This document shows positions 35,350 through 46,200 of a stretch of 64,000 bases of DNA, in pieces (positions within the stretch are counted from its first letter, which is position 1; the number at the start of each line of letters is the position of its first letter). Source of the DNA: Heterotrichella gracilis (Eukaryota; Sar; Xanthophyceae; Tribonematales; Xanthonemataceae); assembly GCA_032358255.1 (NCBI GenBank), contig JAULBX010030375.1, positions 118,325 through 182,324 on the forward strand, read 5' to 3'. Made by a program: the position numbers and the translations under genes. The notes below the pieces were generated by a model that was not told the origin of the DNA, made no database searches, and saw only the letters and a program-made list of their open reading frames with translations.

Positions 35350-37526
35350 GTTGATTGCCAGAATGACAATTGCGAGTCAGTGTGTTCCTGAACCAAGCAC
35401 AGGAACACACCCATGTGGTGTGATGCAGCCAAAAGGACGGTCTTGGTTTTGCCTCTCCCCAGTTCAAGTGTCACTTTTGGGCCGTTGTTTTGAGGCCTGC
35501 AATCCCGAAGGCTTGTGGTTGGCTTGATGCTGTCTGGTGATATACTGGGGGAAATTTATCTCTTTTTTTGCAGCTGTTGATGCTTATAGAACAAGGTTGT
35601 GAGTTTCAAAGCTCTCCATGGTCAGAAGCAGCAAGTGTTGTTGGCGCCCATGTTTGCTAATCACCAGTAACACCAAGTAGTGGCGATGATGTACCTTGTG
35701 GTACTGGACTTCTCAACTGGGTACTGAGATACATGTGCCATGTTTCAAGCTTTTGGCCAACTCTTTCGCCGCCAGCTGGATGAATAAAAATTAGGGTCCG
35801 TTAGGGTTTTGTTCCACGTGTGTAGGGTTGAGGGTACAGACCAGTGCACTTGCATGCAACGTCACGTTAGGAAACCGTTAGGTGCATCCGTGTTCGGTTT
35901 CCGTCAGCCAACGGACGCTTAAAGCCTTGCAACCGGGCTCCTTTTGTCACGACTGCTATTTTAGAGATCACTCCTTTTCTGACCTGTGTCACACAAGCTT
36001 GTTTGCACGTCGCTGTCCAGGCGAAAAGTCGATGGTTGAGGAGTACCCTTGACGGAAGGCAAGGCTTGGACTCCACGAAAGGTACCCACCTTGATTGCGG
36101 ACGCCACCACCCAGAAAAGGCGATCCAAGTGGGCTCGTTACGGCCACCTACCCACATCACCTGCATGCATATGGTGGTATGCACGTTGCGAAACCCCGCT
36201 TGATCTTGGTCGGGCCTCGCGGCAGTGGCCTTTCGTGACAAAGTAGTAACTGGATGAGGCGTAACACTCAGTGGTGTAGTCGGGATACGGCTGGTGAACA
36301 GTGTTTACGAAGACACGTGGTGCATGCAGAAAACACTGCCTGTTGAATCCAGACCGTGGCAAGGGCCTGCTCTTGTTTGGTGTCTGCTGCTCAGATCGCC
36401 GATAGGAATATGCTGCAAACGCTGTAAAGGCCAAGACCCAATACACTTCGCTTGCTTCGTTGCTCCTGATAGCCCCCAGTCACATGTTGCCAATTTTACC
36501 CCCATTTACTAATAGGACGCAACCCACCACCCATCCTCGTGCACCCCACTTCCGTGGCCAGCAACATGCATGGCAACTGCACCCCTTACGTTTAGCATAG
36601 GCTAACACTATTAGAGCCCATACTTGCTTGCTTGCTGCTTACCAGACTGACCTCACTGTGCCAAGTATAAAATGGCAGCCTTGGAAGACTTACTGCTGTC
36701 CAGCGGGGTTTGCGTTTTGCCCCTGAACTCTCCCTTGCCGTAACCTGACGTGGCACCTTGCGTGGACAGGTTTCCCAGGGCCCCTGCGTTTCAGCCTGAC
36801 AGGGCTCGAAAACCCTCAGCTGGGGTTCTGCCCATGCCACGGCCGCTGCTGGCTTCGTTTCCACTCCCTTCGCTACCTGCCTGGCTTCCATATATTCATG
36901 GCAGACTCTGTGAATGGCAATGGGTGTGTTGCGAAGGGGGAGCTGGTGGATCTGCGCAGGCAGACAGAGGTGGGTGGGTTTATGGATTAGGGTTTTGTGG
37001 TTGAGGGTGTCGTGTCGAGGAGGGGCTGGTGGAACTGTGCAGGCAGACAGATGAGGTCGGGTGGTGGTGGTGGTTTAGAGCTTGTAGGGTTTGTGTTTAG
37101 GGTTTAGGGTTTTGCCTGGAGAGTGGTGGAGCTGTACGTGTAAGCGGTGGACGGGGATGGGGCACTGCCCAACAGGGTTGTTTTATAGGTATGCAACGGA
37201 AGAACTAAATCCCCAGCAAACCCTTACGCGCAGTTTATCGTTGCTGCTATGCTGTCTTTGGGCTGAACCAATCAACTACATGACATCCAGGTCCCCTAGC
37301 TAGGGCTTCCTAGCTCGCTGCTCACAAGGCTAAGGCCACAGCTGGTGATCACCTCCCCAATTTGGAACCCCTACTCCCTCAAAGAGCATCACCACAAGAG
37401 CTTTTAGCAAGGACCCTGCTCCCTGTATTCCCCTCCACGTGCCGAACACACACAATACTGCGGGAGCGGCGGCGGTGCGCCATTTGGCGGCGGGTGGCGG
37501 ACTAGGCCACCAATGACGCGGTGGTG
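35350..37526. other. Spacer between MYND copy B and GT92
   Basis: There is no intact gene. The interval holds the exon-1 relic described separately, short TTTAGGG tracts at 37095-37112, and a possibly coding-like stretch near 37345-37400 that I could not assign. The segment just before 37527 should hold the GT92 promoter. Confidence 0.35.
36838..37065 (+). pseudogene. Relic copies of MYND gene exon 1
   Basis: Bases 36838-36968 align with the first exon of the full MYND gene (40217-40357). They share GCTGCTGGCTTC, then GGTGTGTTGCGAAGGGGGAG, then GCAGGCAGACAGAG and the GTGGGTGGG donor. The ATG is ACG and the middle is shortened. A second, shorter donor-end copy is at about 37015-37060. The GT92 gene now separates these relics from the real gene. 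They are an orphaned promoter/exon-1 duplication. Confidence 0.65.
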
Positions 37527-39250
37527 ATGCATGCTTCAAGGCTGCTGCAATGGTTGGTGCTTGCGGTGGTGCAGCTACAGCAGGTAGGGTTTAGGGTTTT
37601 GGATATGGAGGGCATTAGTGCATGGCTCAAGGCTGCTGGGATGGTTGGTGCTCACAGTGGTGCAACTACACTGGTAGGGTTCAAGCGGCATGCACTTGGG
37701 AGTAACAGCCTGGGAGTAGTTGTATGCAGTGGCGAGTCATGCAGTGTTTGGCTATGGTTGTCCACGCAAGTCTGCAAGCATGCATCTTGTTCCCCTTGTA
37801 TATTTTGTTCCCCTCGCATTGTGTCGCTCAAGCTGCTATCGCAGTGCAACAGATGTCTGGCCCAAAATGTATTCAGCAGTGCAACATTGACGGTGGTAAA
37901 CCGTCCACATGTAGAGGAAACACCGCATTGACTAGAGCAGACTTGTACCCACGCATGATGAGTCAGTTCCAATAGTTCATATTTGTAATTTATGCATTTC
38001 ATTCAGCTCCAATTATTTACATTTCTCAATGCATTTTGTTTAATTTGTTTTGTCAATTCATCTATTGTTTACACACTCTCCTCCTGTTGCAGTTTGGACA
38101 TGGTGCGGTGGAGATGCTCCCCCGGGATCTGGGCGTGGCCGAGAACTGGGGAGAGTCCACCTATTTCCGGGGACGCCGATTCTCCCTGCTGTGGTTCTAC
38201 AGCGCCCAGTACGACTCCCAGCGGGAAATTCTCCACGTGCTTCTCGATCTGGATGGCGACTTATCTGACCATGTCACGGGGTGCGTTGTGGTGAACCAAT
38301 TGGGGAATACTACAGCGGTCCCGGGGAACGTGTCGCTGTTTGCGCATAATCCGGAGCACCACAAGGGCCCCGCGCGCCTGGATTGCCCGGTGGAGAGGGG
38401 GGTGCGGGTGCTGGCTGTGAGTGTGCGCTTTTCTGGGAAGTACTCCAATCTGCAGCCGGCGTTCAAGGCGGTGGATTTTATATCAAACCACAGCATAGGC
38501 AAACTGGCGGCATGCGTGGGTCCCCTGTTCCAGAGCCGGGAGGAGGGCCTGTTGTTGAACTTCCTGGCCTACCACAGGACCGTGGGGGTGGAGCACTTTC
38601 GAGTGTACGTATTGGACAGCGATTACGACTTCATCATGGGGAACATGAGCCTCACCAGCCGGCAGCGGCTGCTGACGTTTCCGGGGGTGACCATCGTCAG
38701 GTACTACCCCTCGGCAAAGCGCTTCTACTTTGGCCAATGGCAGCTCATGCAAGATTGCGTGGCACGGGTGCGGTACTCCTACCAGTATTGTCTGTATTTT
38801 GATGCGGACGAGTACCTGCATGTCAACGCGTGGGCGCCACTGCCCCCTCCACAGAACATATCCCCTTTTCTAGCACGCTATTTGCCCGTGGAGTCAACAG
38901 ACGCCAGCCTAGTTCTCTACACCTGGCACTATCCAGCCTCCTGCCATTCCAATTTCTCGCCACTGCTTTCACACCCTATTTGGCAGCAGGTCACGCAGCG
39001 AGACCCCACTTGCGTGACGGCAGGGCGGAACAAGCTGATTTTCAAGCCTTCCCTGGTCTTGGCATTAGGCATGCACAACGTACGGGAGACTTTTTCAAAG
39101 TCAGGGAGGGTTCATGTCCCTTGCCATGCTGCGTTTGTGAAGCATTTCACGCACTTGCCTGGTGAAGTGCGCCCCAAGACCAAACATGTGCCTCAGCTGC
39201 CTGCTAACTGCAGCCGGGTAGTAGAGGAAAGGGATAAACTAAGATACTGA
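37527..39250 (+). CDS. GT92 (DUF23) family glycosyltransferase
   Basis: Two exons, 37527-37583 and 38093-39250, join in phase 0 to give 404 residues. Exon 1 encodes MHASRLLQWLVLAVVQLQQ, a signal peptide or type II anchor, so the catalytic domain should face the Golgi lumen. The large second exon carries the GT92 domain. It has the entry motif EEGLLLNFLAYHRTVGVEHF (about residue 180), the metal-binding triad in YCLYFDADEYLHV (about 265) and a conserved CVTAGRNKLIFKP...HNVRE segment near the end. GT92 enzymes often transfer galactose onto glycans. The acceptor here is unknown. The second exon has no ATG upstream in frame, which supports the spliced start. A donor-side ghost of exon 1 (about 37615-37675) and TTTAGGG repeats sit in the intron. 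TGTAA lies about 23 bases after the stop. Confidence 0.82.
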
Positions 39251-40216
39251 GTTCTCATGGACTAGGTAATGTTGTAACAATAATAGCTATGGTTTTTTTT
39301 AGTGTATGTGGTGGGAGGGGCCCGGGATTGCCAACAATGGTGTTGCCAACGGTGTTGTAACAAAGATAGCCAAGTTTTTTTTATTAGGTTAGGTGGTGGC
39401 ACGTTGTGGGTGAGATGGGGTGGGTGGGTGGGTGGGTCGGGTCCACGGACCATGGGGTGGAGGCTCTTTGAAAGGTGGTTGGACCAACGCTGGATCTGTT
39501 GTAACTTTCATTCCAATTAGCAGCACGTTCGCCTAAGCTGGCATCAGCTTTGGAAGCAAGCCAACCTTGGAATTTGTGAAGGGCTTTTATTTTTGTAATT
39601 ATGATCGACGCTTTTTGAAAGTTGAAAGGAAAGTCAGGTCTACAGAAAGTTGAAGGGGAGTCAGGTCAACGAGCCATTGCAATTGCACCAGGCATGTTAA
39701 AAGGGGTTGATGCAACAAAGAAATAAACGGGGGAAGAAAACAAGTTGCTATATAGTTTTTGGGATTATTCTCCAAACAACAGTGCCCATCTCCCCGAAAG
39801 CAGGGGAGGCTTAATGCGTCCAACTTTATGCGTTGTACCCTATTCGAGACGCCGCAGTCAGGCTGTGAGAAGGCTCTCAGGTGCAAACTGCAGTGCATGC
39901 ATATGGGCATGCATGCATAGTGGCAATGCATGGACAGTGCCCATATCGTCCCTGGCGGTGAAAGTTGTGTTTCTGGATAGACACACACCGAGCTTGGAGT
40001 TGCAAGTTAGGCTGAACAGCAATACAGCCAGATTAGCAGTCAGCCTTGCACAAGCCCGTGCCACCCAACTCTATCCTGCAGAGACCAACCTCTGAACGTG
40101 CTTTGTCCTCCAGTTTTGGTGGCACCACACGGCAGCAACACACCACGACCTCTGCGTACTCCCCATCTCCGTGCAGTTGTGGTCACAGGGTTTAGGGTTC
40201 AGGGTCTGCGCATGTC
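39251..40216. other. Spacer between GT92 and the full MYND gene
   Basis: This is the 3' UTR of GT92, with TGTAA motifs at about 39273, 39356 and 39497 and a short repeated TTGCCAAC-rich segment. The presumed MYND promoter follows. GCATGCATAT-type palindromes occur near 39895-39920. No coding gene is supported. Confidence 0.4.
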
Positions 40217-43200
40217 ATGGCCACTGCTGGCTTCACCGCCACCCCCTGGCCTGCCTGCCCAATCCCCACCCTCAGGGCCTACCTGCGCCAGCAAGGGGTG
40301 GATGCCAGCTGGTGTGTTGAGAAGGGGGAGCTGGTGGAGCTCTGCAGGCAGACAGAGGTGGGTGGGGTGGTGGTGGGGTGGTGATGTAGGGTTTGTGGTT
40401 AGGGTCTCTGTTTAGGATTTTGCGTGAAGAGGGTGGAGCTGGTGGAGCTTGCAGGCGGACAGAGGGGGCAATGCCTATAGCGCCTAAGGTTATAGGGCAG
40501 GCCGTAGGGAAGAAGGGGCTTCCTGAGGACGACGCGGAACCCTAACTTACCCTAGCACTGCTCGGTTGGCCACGCTTGATTAACGCAAGTCTTTGGGCAA
40601 CAGCGCCCCACGCAGGACCTAGGGAACAGGTGGTCCGTCACTGCTGCAGCTATGGTTGCCACTTGTGTTCACCCTACCTAGGGTTTAGGGATAGTGCAGG
40701 TATCACACGCCGCTGCCAGCATCGATGGGGCACACCCTACTTACGGGTTTAGCCGCAGGGCTGTGGCACCACACGTGTACACCCTACCCAAGGGTTTTGG
40801 GGCAGAACACTGCCACCTGGTGCTTACATTTGTCACTGCTGCAGGTGGCAAGCGGCGTAGGGGTGAATGTTGAGGGGTACGAAACCTTCCCGCTCCCCCC
40901 ATCCCCTCCAGATGAACAGGCGAGGCTGCGGAAGGCAGGGGGGCTTGCGCCAGGTGGCAAGTGGACGCTGGCCACCCTGGAGCAGGCAATCAAGGCAAGC
41001 ACCAGGGTGCAGGTGCGTGTGTGGAAAACCCTACTGGCAAACCCTGTCGAAACCCTATTCAAAACCCTGCTTATATGGCCACACTGGAGCAGGCACTGGA
41101 GGCAAGCAGCAAGGGAACGGCGCGTGTTGGAAAACCCTACTGGGATACCCTACTAAAGAAAACCCTAACGCAAACCCTGTCCAAGCGCCTTGGGCAGCAG
41201 CTGCGGTTGCAGACCTCGCTGGTGTTCTGGATTGAGTCCCATTTAAAACCCTACACCAAATCCCTACACAACAAAACCCTAAACCCTCTTTGCAGGGCAA
41301 GCAGCAGCTGCTGCTGCGGACCTCGCTGGTGTTCTGGATCGAATCCCTGGCGGAGCGCGGGGATTCCGTTTTGTTGTACATGGTGGCTGCCAATCCCCAG
41401 GTGGTGAGATTCGTGCTTGAGGATTTGGATACGGATCCGTTGAAATCCCCACAGGTATGGGCTGGGATCCCCACATCAGCATCATTACCTCTACAGGCAG
41501 ATGGTCACCCCCACATGCATATCATTATCCTAGCCATACCCCTAGACCTCCAGACACACATGGCAACCCTCATCTTGGTTGCAATCACCCAGCTAACCCA
41601 AACCAACCCCAGCCCTACCCATCCTACTAACCCTACCCTACCTGCATCACCTGGGCATGTACTACAAATAAGTGCGCTGGTGGCTAACCCTGCTGACCCT
41701 CAACAAAACGCCTAGTAAACCCTACAAACCCTACTGAACCCTACAAACGCCTGCAGCACCTGGGCATGTACTACAACCGAGTGCAGCTGATCGCCAAGCT
41801 CACCAAGGGAGGGCAGGCCCCACGCGAGCCCTACAACCCAGCAGTGCCGCACATCGCAAGGTTCTATGTGGAGGGTGCGTAGGAACCCTAAACCCTAAAC
41901 CCCAAACCCTGTAAGTTTGTGTGTGAATGGGTATGCCCAATCCTCGACCCCCGAACCCTACACCCCAAACCCTAAAGCGCACACCCTGCTTTGAAATACT
42001 GCTTGCCACAACGCAACCTTCCTGCCACAAGAACCCTAAACCCTAAACCCCATTCACCCCGATCCCGCAGCCCCCACCTACCAACCAATGGTGACCGACA
42101 CCAGCGGGCCTGGCTAGCCGCTGGGCATGCGCCAGGCACTGTACAAACCCTAAACCCTAAACCCCATACCCTTCTCCTGCTGGCTCGAAAGACTGCTTGC
42201 CACAAAACCCTAAACCCTAAAATTGCCACACCTTGCCCCCGCAGCCCCCGCCTACCAATCAATGGTGACCGACACCAGTGGGACGGGTTGGCTGCTGGGC
42301 ATGCGCCAGGATGCGCTGAACGCCCTGGTCCACCTCATGCTCACCGATGAAATCCGGGAGGTTGCAATCGACGTGCTGGGCTTTGTCAGGGAGGTGCGTG
42401 CGGCTGGGTGTGGTGTCTAGGGTTGTAGGGTTTCATGCAGGGTCTAGGGGTTTAGGGTTTTGTGTGGCGGCAGTAAACAGGGCTGTCGCGGAGGGTGTTT
42501 GGAATTTAGGGTTTGCCTGCCGCGGCTCTGGATGCGCTGGTTAATGGCATAGTCATCGATGAGGTACACCTGCGTTTTTTGGGTGGGGACACCACTGATG
42601 GCTTAAACCCTACACCCTATTTTCATCCTAAACCCTACCCCCCCCTCTTTGCAGCTGCAGCGGCAGTACCTGCGCCTGCGTGTGGACACCCACTCAAGGC
42701 CTGACCCCTCCACATTAGACCCTACAAGCCTCTAAACCCTCGTCCCCTTACGGCGAGAGCACCTGCGCCTGCATATCCACACCACTGACGGGCCTCACCC
42801 TACACCATTCATCTTTGTCCCTGAACTTTGCTTCCCAGCTGCGGCGAGAGTACCTGCGCCTTGTTCGTAAACCCCGACCTCCCCTTCCCACCTGTGGCGA
42901 GAGTACCTGCGCCTGCGTGTGGACACCACCGATGGGCCTAAAACCCTAAACCCCATTACCCTTGATTCTAGACCCCAACTAGGGTTGATAAGCTCCCCCT
43001 GTGCAGCTGCGGCGGGAGTACCTGCGCCTGCGTGTGGACATCAGCGACCATGTGTTCCACGTCAGCCTCGTGGCGCTGGCGCTGTGCTGCTACCACCCAA
43101 GATATGGACCACAGGTAAACCCTACACCCTACACCCTACACCCTAAACTGACCATTTCCATGTCAGCCTCGTGGCGCTGGCGCTGTGCTGCCACCACCCA

Positions 43201-46200
43201 AGATATGGACCACAGGTAAACCCTGAACCCTAGACCCTAAACTGACCATATCCATGTCAGCCTCGTGGCGCTGGCGCTGTGCTGCTACCACCCAAGATAC
43301 GGACCACAGGTGAGGTGCAGTTGTGAATGTGAGTGTGGTTGTGCGTGTGATTGGTGGCGCTGGCGCTGTGCCATCGCCACCCACAGCATTGAAGCTGAGG
43401 GCTAGCCCACAAAGCCTTGGGTTCAAACCCTAAACTCCCTAAAGCCATAAGCCTAAAGCCCTGTGCTCTGACCCCCAAACCTCCCGTCCATGCGTGCAGC
43501 TATCTGCTTTCATCATCAATGACGTCATCACACTGCCGTAGGGCTTAGGGTTTGCAGACAATACCCTGAACCCTAACGCCCGTGTGCATGCAGCTGTCCT
43601 CGCTTATCATCGATGACATCATCACCCTGCTGTAGGGTTTAGGGTTTGCTGACAACTTCCTTAACCCACCTTCCTCCCCTGCAGCTGTCGTCCCTCATCA
43701 TCGATGATGTCATCGCGCTGCTGTCATGCGCACCGGATGCCCCCGGCTGCCAGTCGTGTGGCGCTGCCCAGCGGTGTGGGACCGGTCTCAAGGCAGCGCA
43801 TGACCTGCTGATGTCAGAACATTCTGGGGAGGCGCGCAGGAAGCTGATGAAGCCAGGTGCGGCAATGGGGTGAATGTGTAGTGTAGTGGGTCTCATAACT
43901 GCATGATGTGCTTGAATTTCGTAGTGTAACGGGTCGTGAAAACTTTCAATGATGTGGCCACGGGCTGAAGGTAGCGCATGAGCTGCGGATGTCCAAGCAT
44001 CCTGGGGGGCGCGCAGGAGGGTGATGGAGCCAGGTGCGGCGATGGGATGTCATGTGTACTGTTGTGCGGTAGTGGGTCAGAAATGTAAGAACTCAAAATA
44101 AAATGTAGCTGAAATGGTAGTGTAATGGGGCTTGGATTTTGTATATGATGCGGCCATGGTCTGAAGGCCCCGCATAAGCTGCTGATGTCCAAGCATCCTG
44201 GGGGGGCGCGCAAGAGGGTGGTGGAGGCAGGTGCGGCAATGGGATTCTATGTGTAGTGTAATGGGTAGTGGGTTGTAGAAATGCAAAAAGATATAGAAGA
44301 ATATGCATTGTAATGGGTCTTGCATTAAAATGATTATAAAGGCTGTGCACGACCTGCGGATCTCGTCGCCCGATTGGAGGAGCTGACGCAGTGGGGGGTC
44401 CAGAAAATGCGTGGAATTCCACCCCGTTTCGTCCACCCCAATTTGCAGATGTCGTCGCCCGGGATCTAGAAATTTGCAACATTTCACCCCTACGTCTCCA
44501 CCCTCATTTGCAGATGTCGTCGCCCGACTACAGGAGCTGTGCGAGGTTCCAAAGATTGCTGACACAGCTTGCAAGGTGCTAGGGGTGATCTCGCTCCTGA
44601 GGGAGGGGGTTGACCTGCGCGCGGTGCAAGGGGAGCGGCCTAGCGGGCGGGTTGGCAGGGGTGGCGAAGCAAGTGGGACAGGTGGGGGTGGAAATCGTAG
44701 CATTCCAACAGTACAGCAAGATCAGCAGAGGGGGTGCACAGAGAAGGGGGCTTGTAAATTTCTTAATTTTGTGGATCAGTGAGTGAGTGATCAAATCATG
44801 CAATCGCGGAAATGGTGTGGAGCCGTTTGAATTGATTACATTGTATATAGTTGGAACTTGTATCGGACATTGTCTTCCAGTACCATGGGTTTTCTGTAGT
44901 TACACTGTCAGGCTGAACAGGTGTGGGGCGCTGCTGCGCCTGGTGGATTTAATTGGCCGTGGGTGCTGGATGTTCCAGACACAGACCCCCCCGTCTAAGC
45001 AGCGTAGTCCCGGCGTGGGAAGCACAAAAAAAAAAGCGCCGAAAAAAGGCACAGAAAGCAAGGGCCAAAAGTTTGGCCAATCAGGCACTCAGCAACGTAA
45101 TTGGAATGAACACAGAATAACTACCAAGCACAACCGCAACTTCATATATCCACAGCGCCAGCCAGCGTGTCCAGAAAACCCGAGTTCTCCAAGGGGGGAA
45201 AACTCAACAGTCATGTGCCGTTGGCACTGTGAATTCAAAGTTTGAATTCAAACTTTAATTGGCCGCCACGCACGCGCACAGGCCCCCCTTCCCAAGCACA
45301 AGGTTTCACCTTAGGCCCTTTCCCATGCACAAGGATTGACCTCATCCCCCCTCCCCGTGCACAAGGTTTCACCTCATCCCCCCTCCCTATGCAGGGACCT
45401 CTGTGCAGGCCGCTGTTGCCCAGCAGATTGCGGCATTGGACACTTCAAGGGAGGAGTTTCACCCCAAGGGGACTGTAAACGCCATGTTTGCTTTGGAGGA
45501 CATGGCAGCCAGTGGGCCCCATTTGACTGGTGAGTCTGCAGCAAGGGTAATGAGATAATCATAGGACTATTATCCTATTATTATCTTACAACCCTTGGTC
45601 CTATCATTGTATTTTGCGTGCATGGCTGGGGGGAGCATGGCGCAAAAGCTTTGGAAGTTCCCACAGAAATCCCACAGAAATGTGATTATCAGTACGAGGG
45701 GTGCCAACCTGAATGGATGGCACTGTGTTTGTATTCAACAGTCACAAAGAATCGATACATAACGCATCCATGCTAACCATCCTACGTATTGATGTATGCA
45801 CCCTCGTATTCAAATCGCCATTTCTGTCCCCCGCAGCCCTGCTTGCCTGTGGCGCCATGCCAGCGGCCCTGCGTGCAGTAGACCAGGGTACCAACTAGTA
45901 CCAAAAAAATGCGTTTCTCATGCCCGACTCCTCACCACTGCCAGACAAATGAAATACAATCAAAACATCCTATCTGTTGATGCATGAACCCTCGTATTCA
46001 AAACGCCATTTTCTGTGCCCCGCAGCCCTGCTTGCCTGTGGCGCCATGCCAGCGGCCCTGCGCGCAGTGGATCGGGTTGGAGAGAAGTTCCAATCGGACC
46101 AGTTTGTGCACGATTACCCAGCCTCGGTGCCGGTGATGCTCCTGGGGCTCATTAACACTGTGGTGGGCTGTATTGAGGGCCAGGAGTGGGGCGCAGCGCA

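Noticed and set aside
38036-38092. Extension of the GT92 second exon to give an N-terminal membrane segment
   Set aside because: There is no ATG in this stretch and a strong pyrimidine-tract acceptor ends at 38092; the 37527 exon joins in phase and supplies the start.
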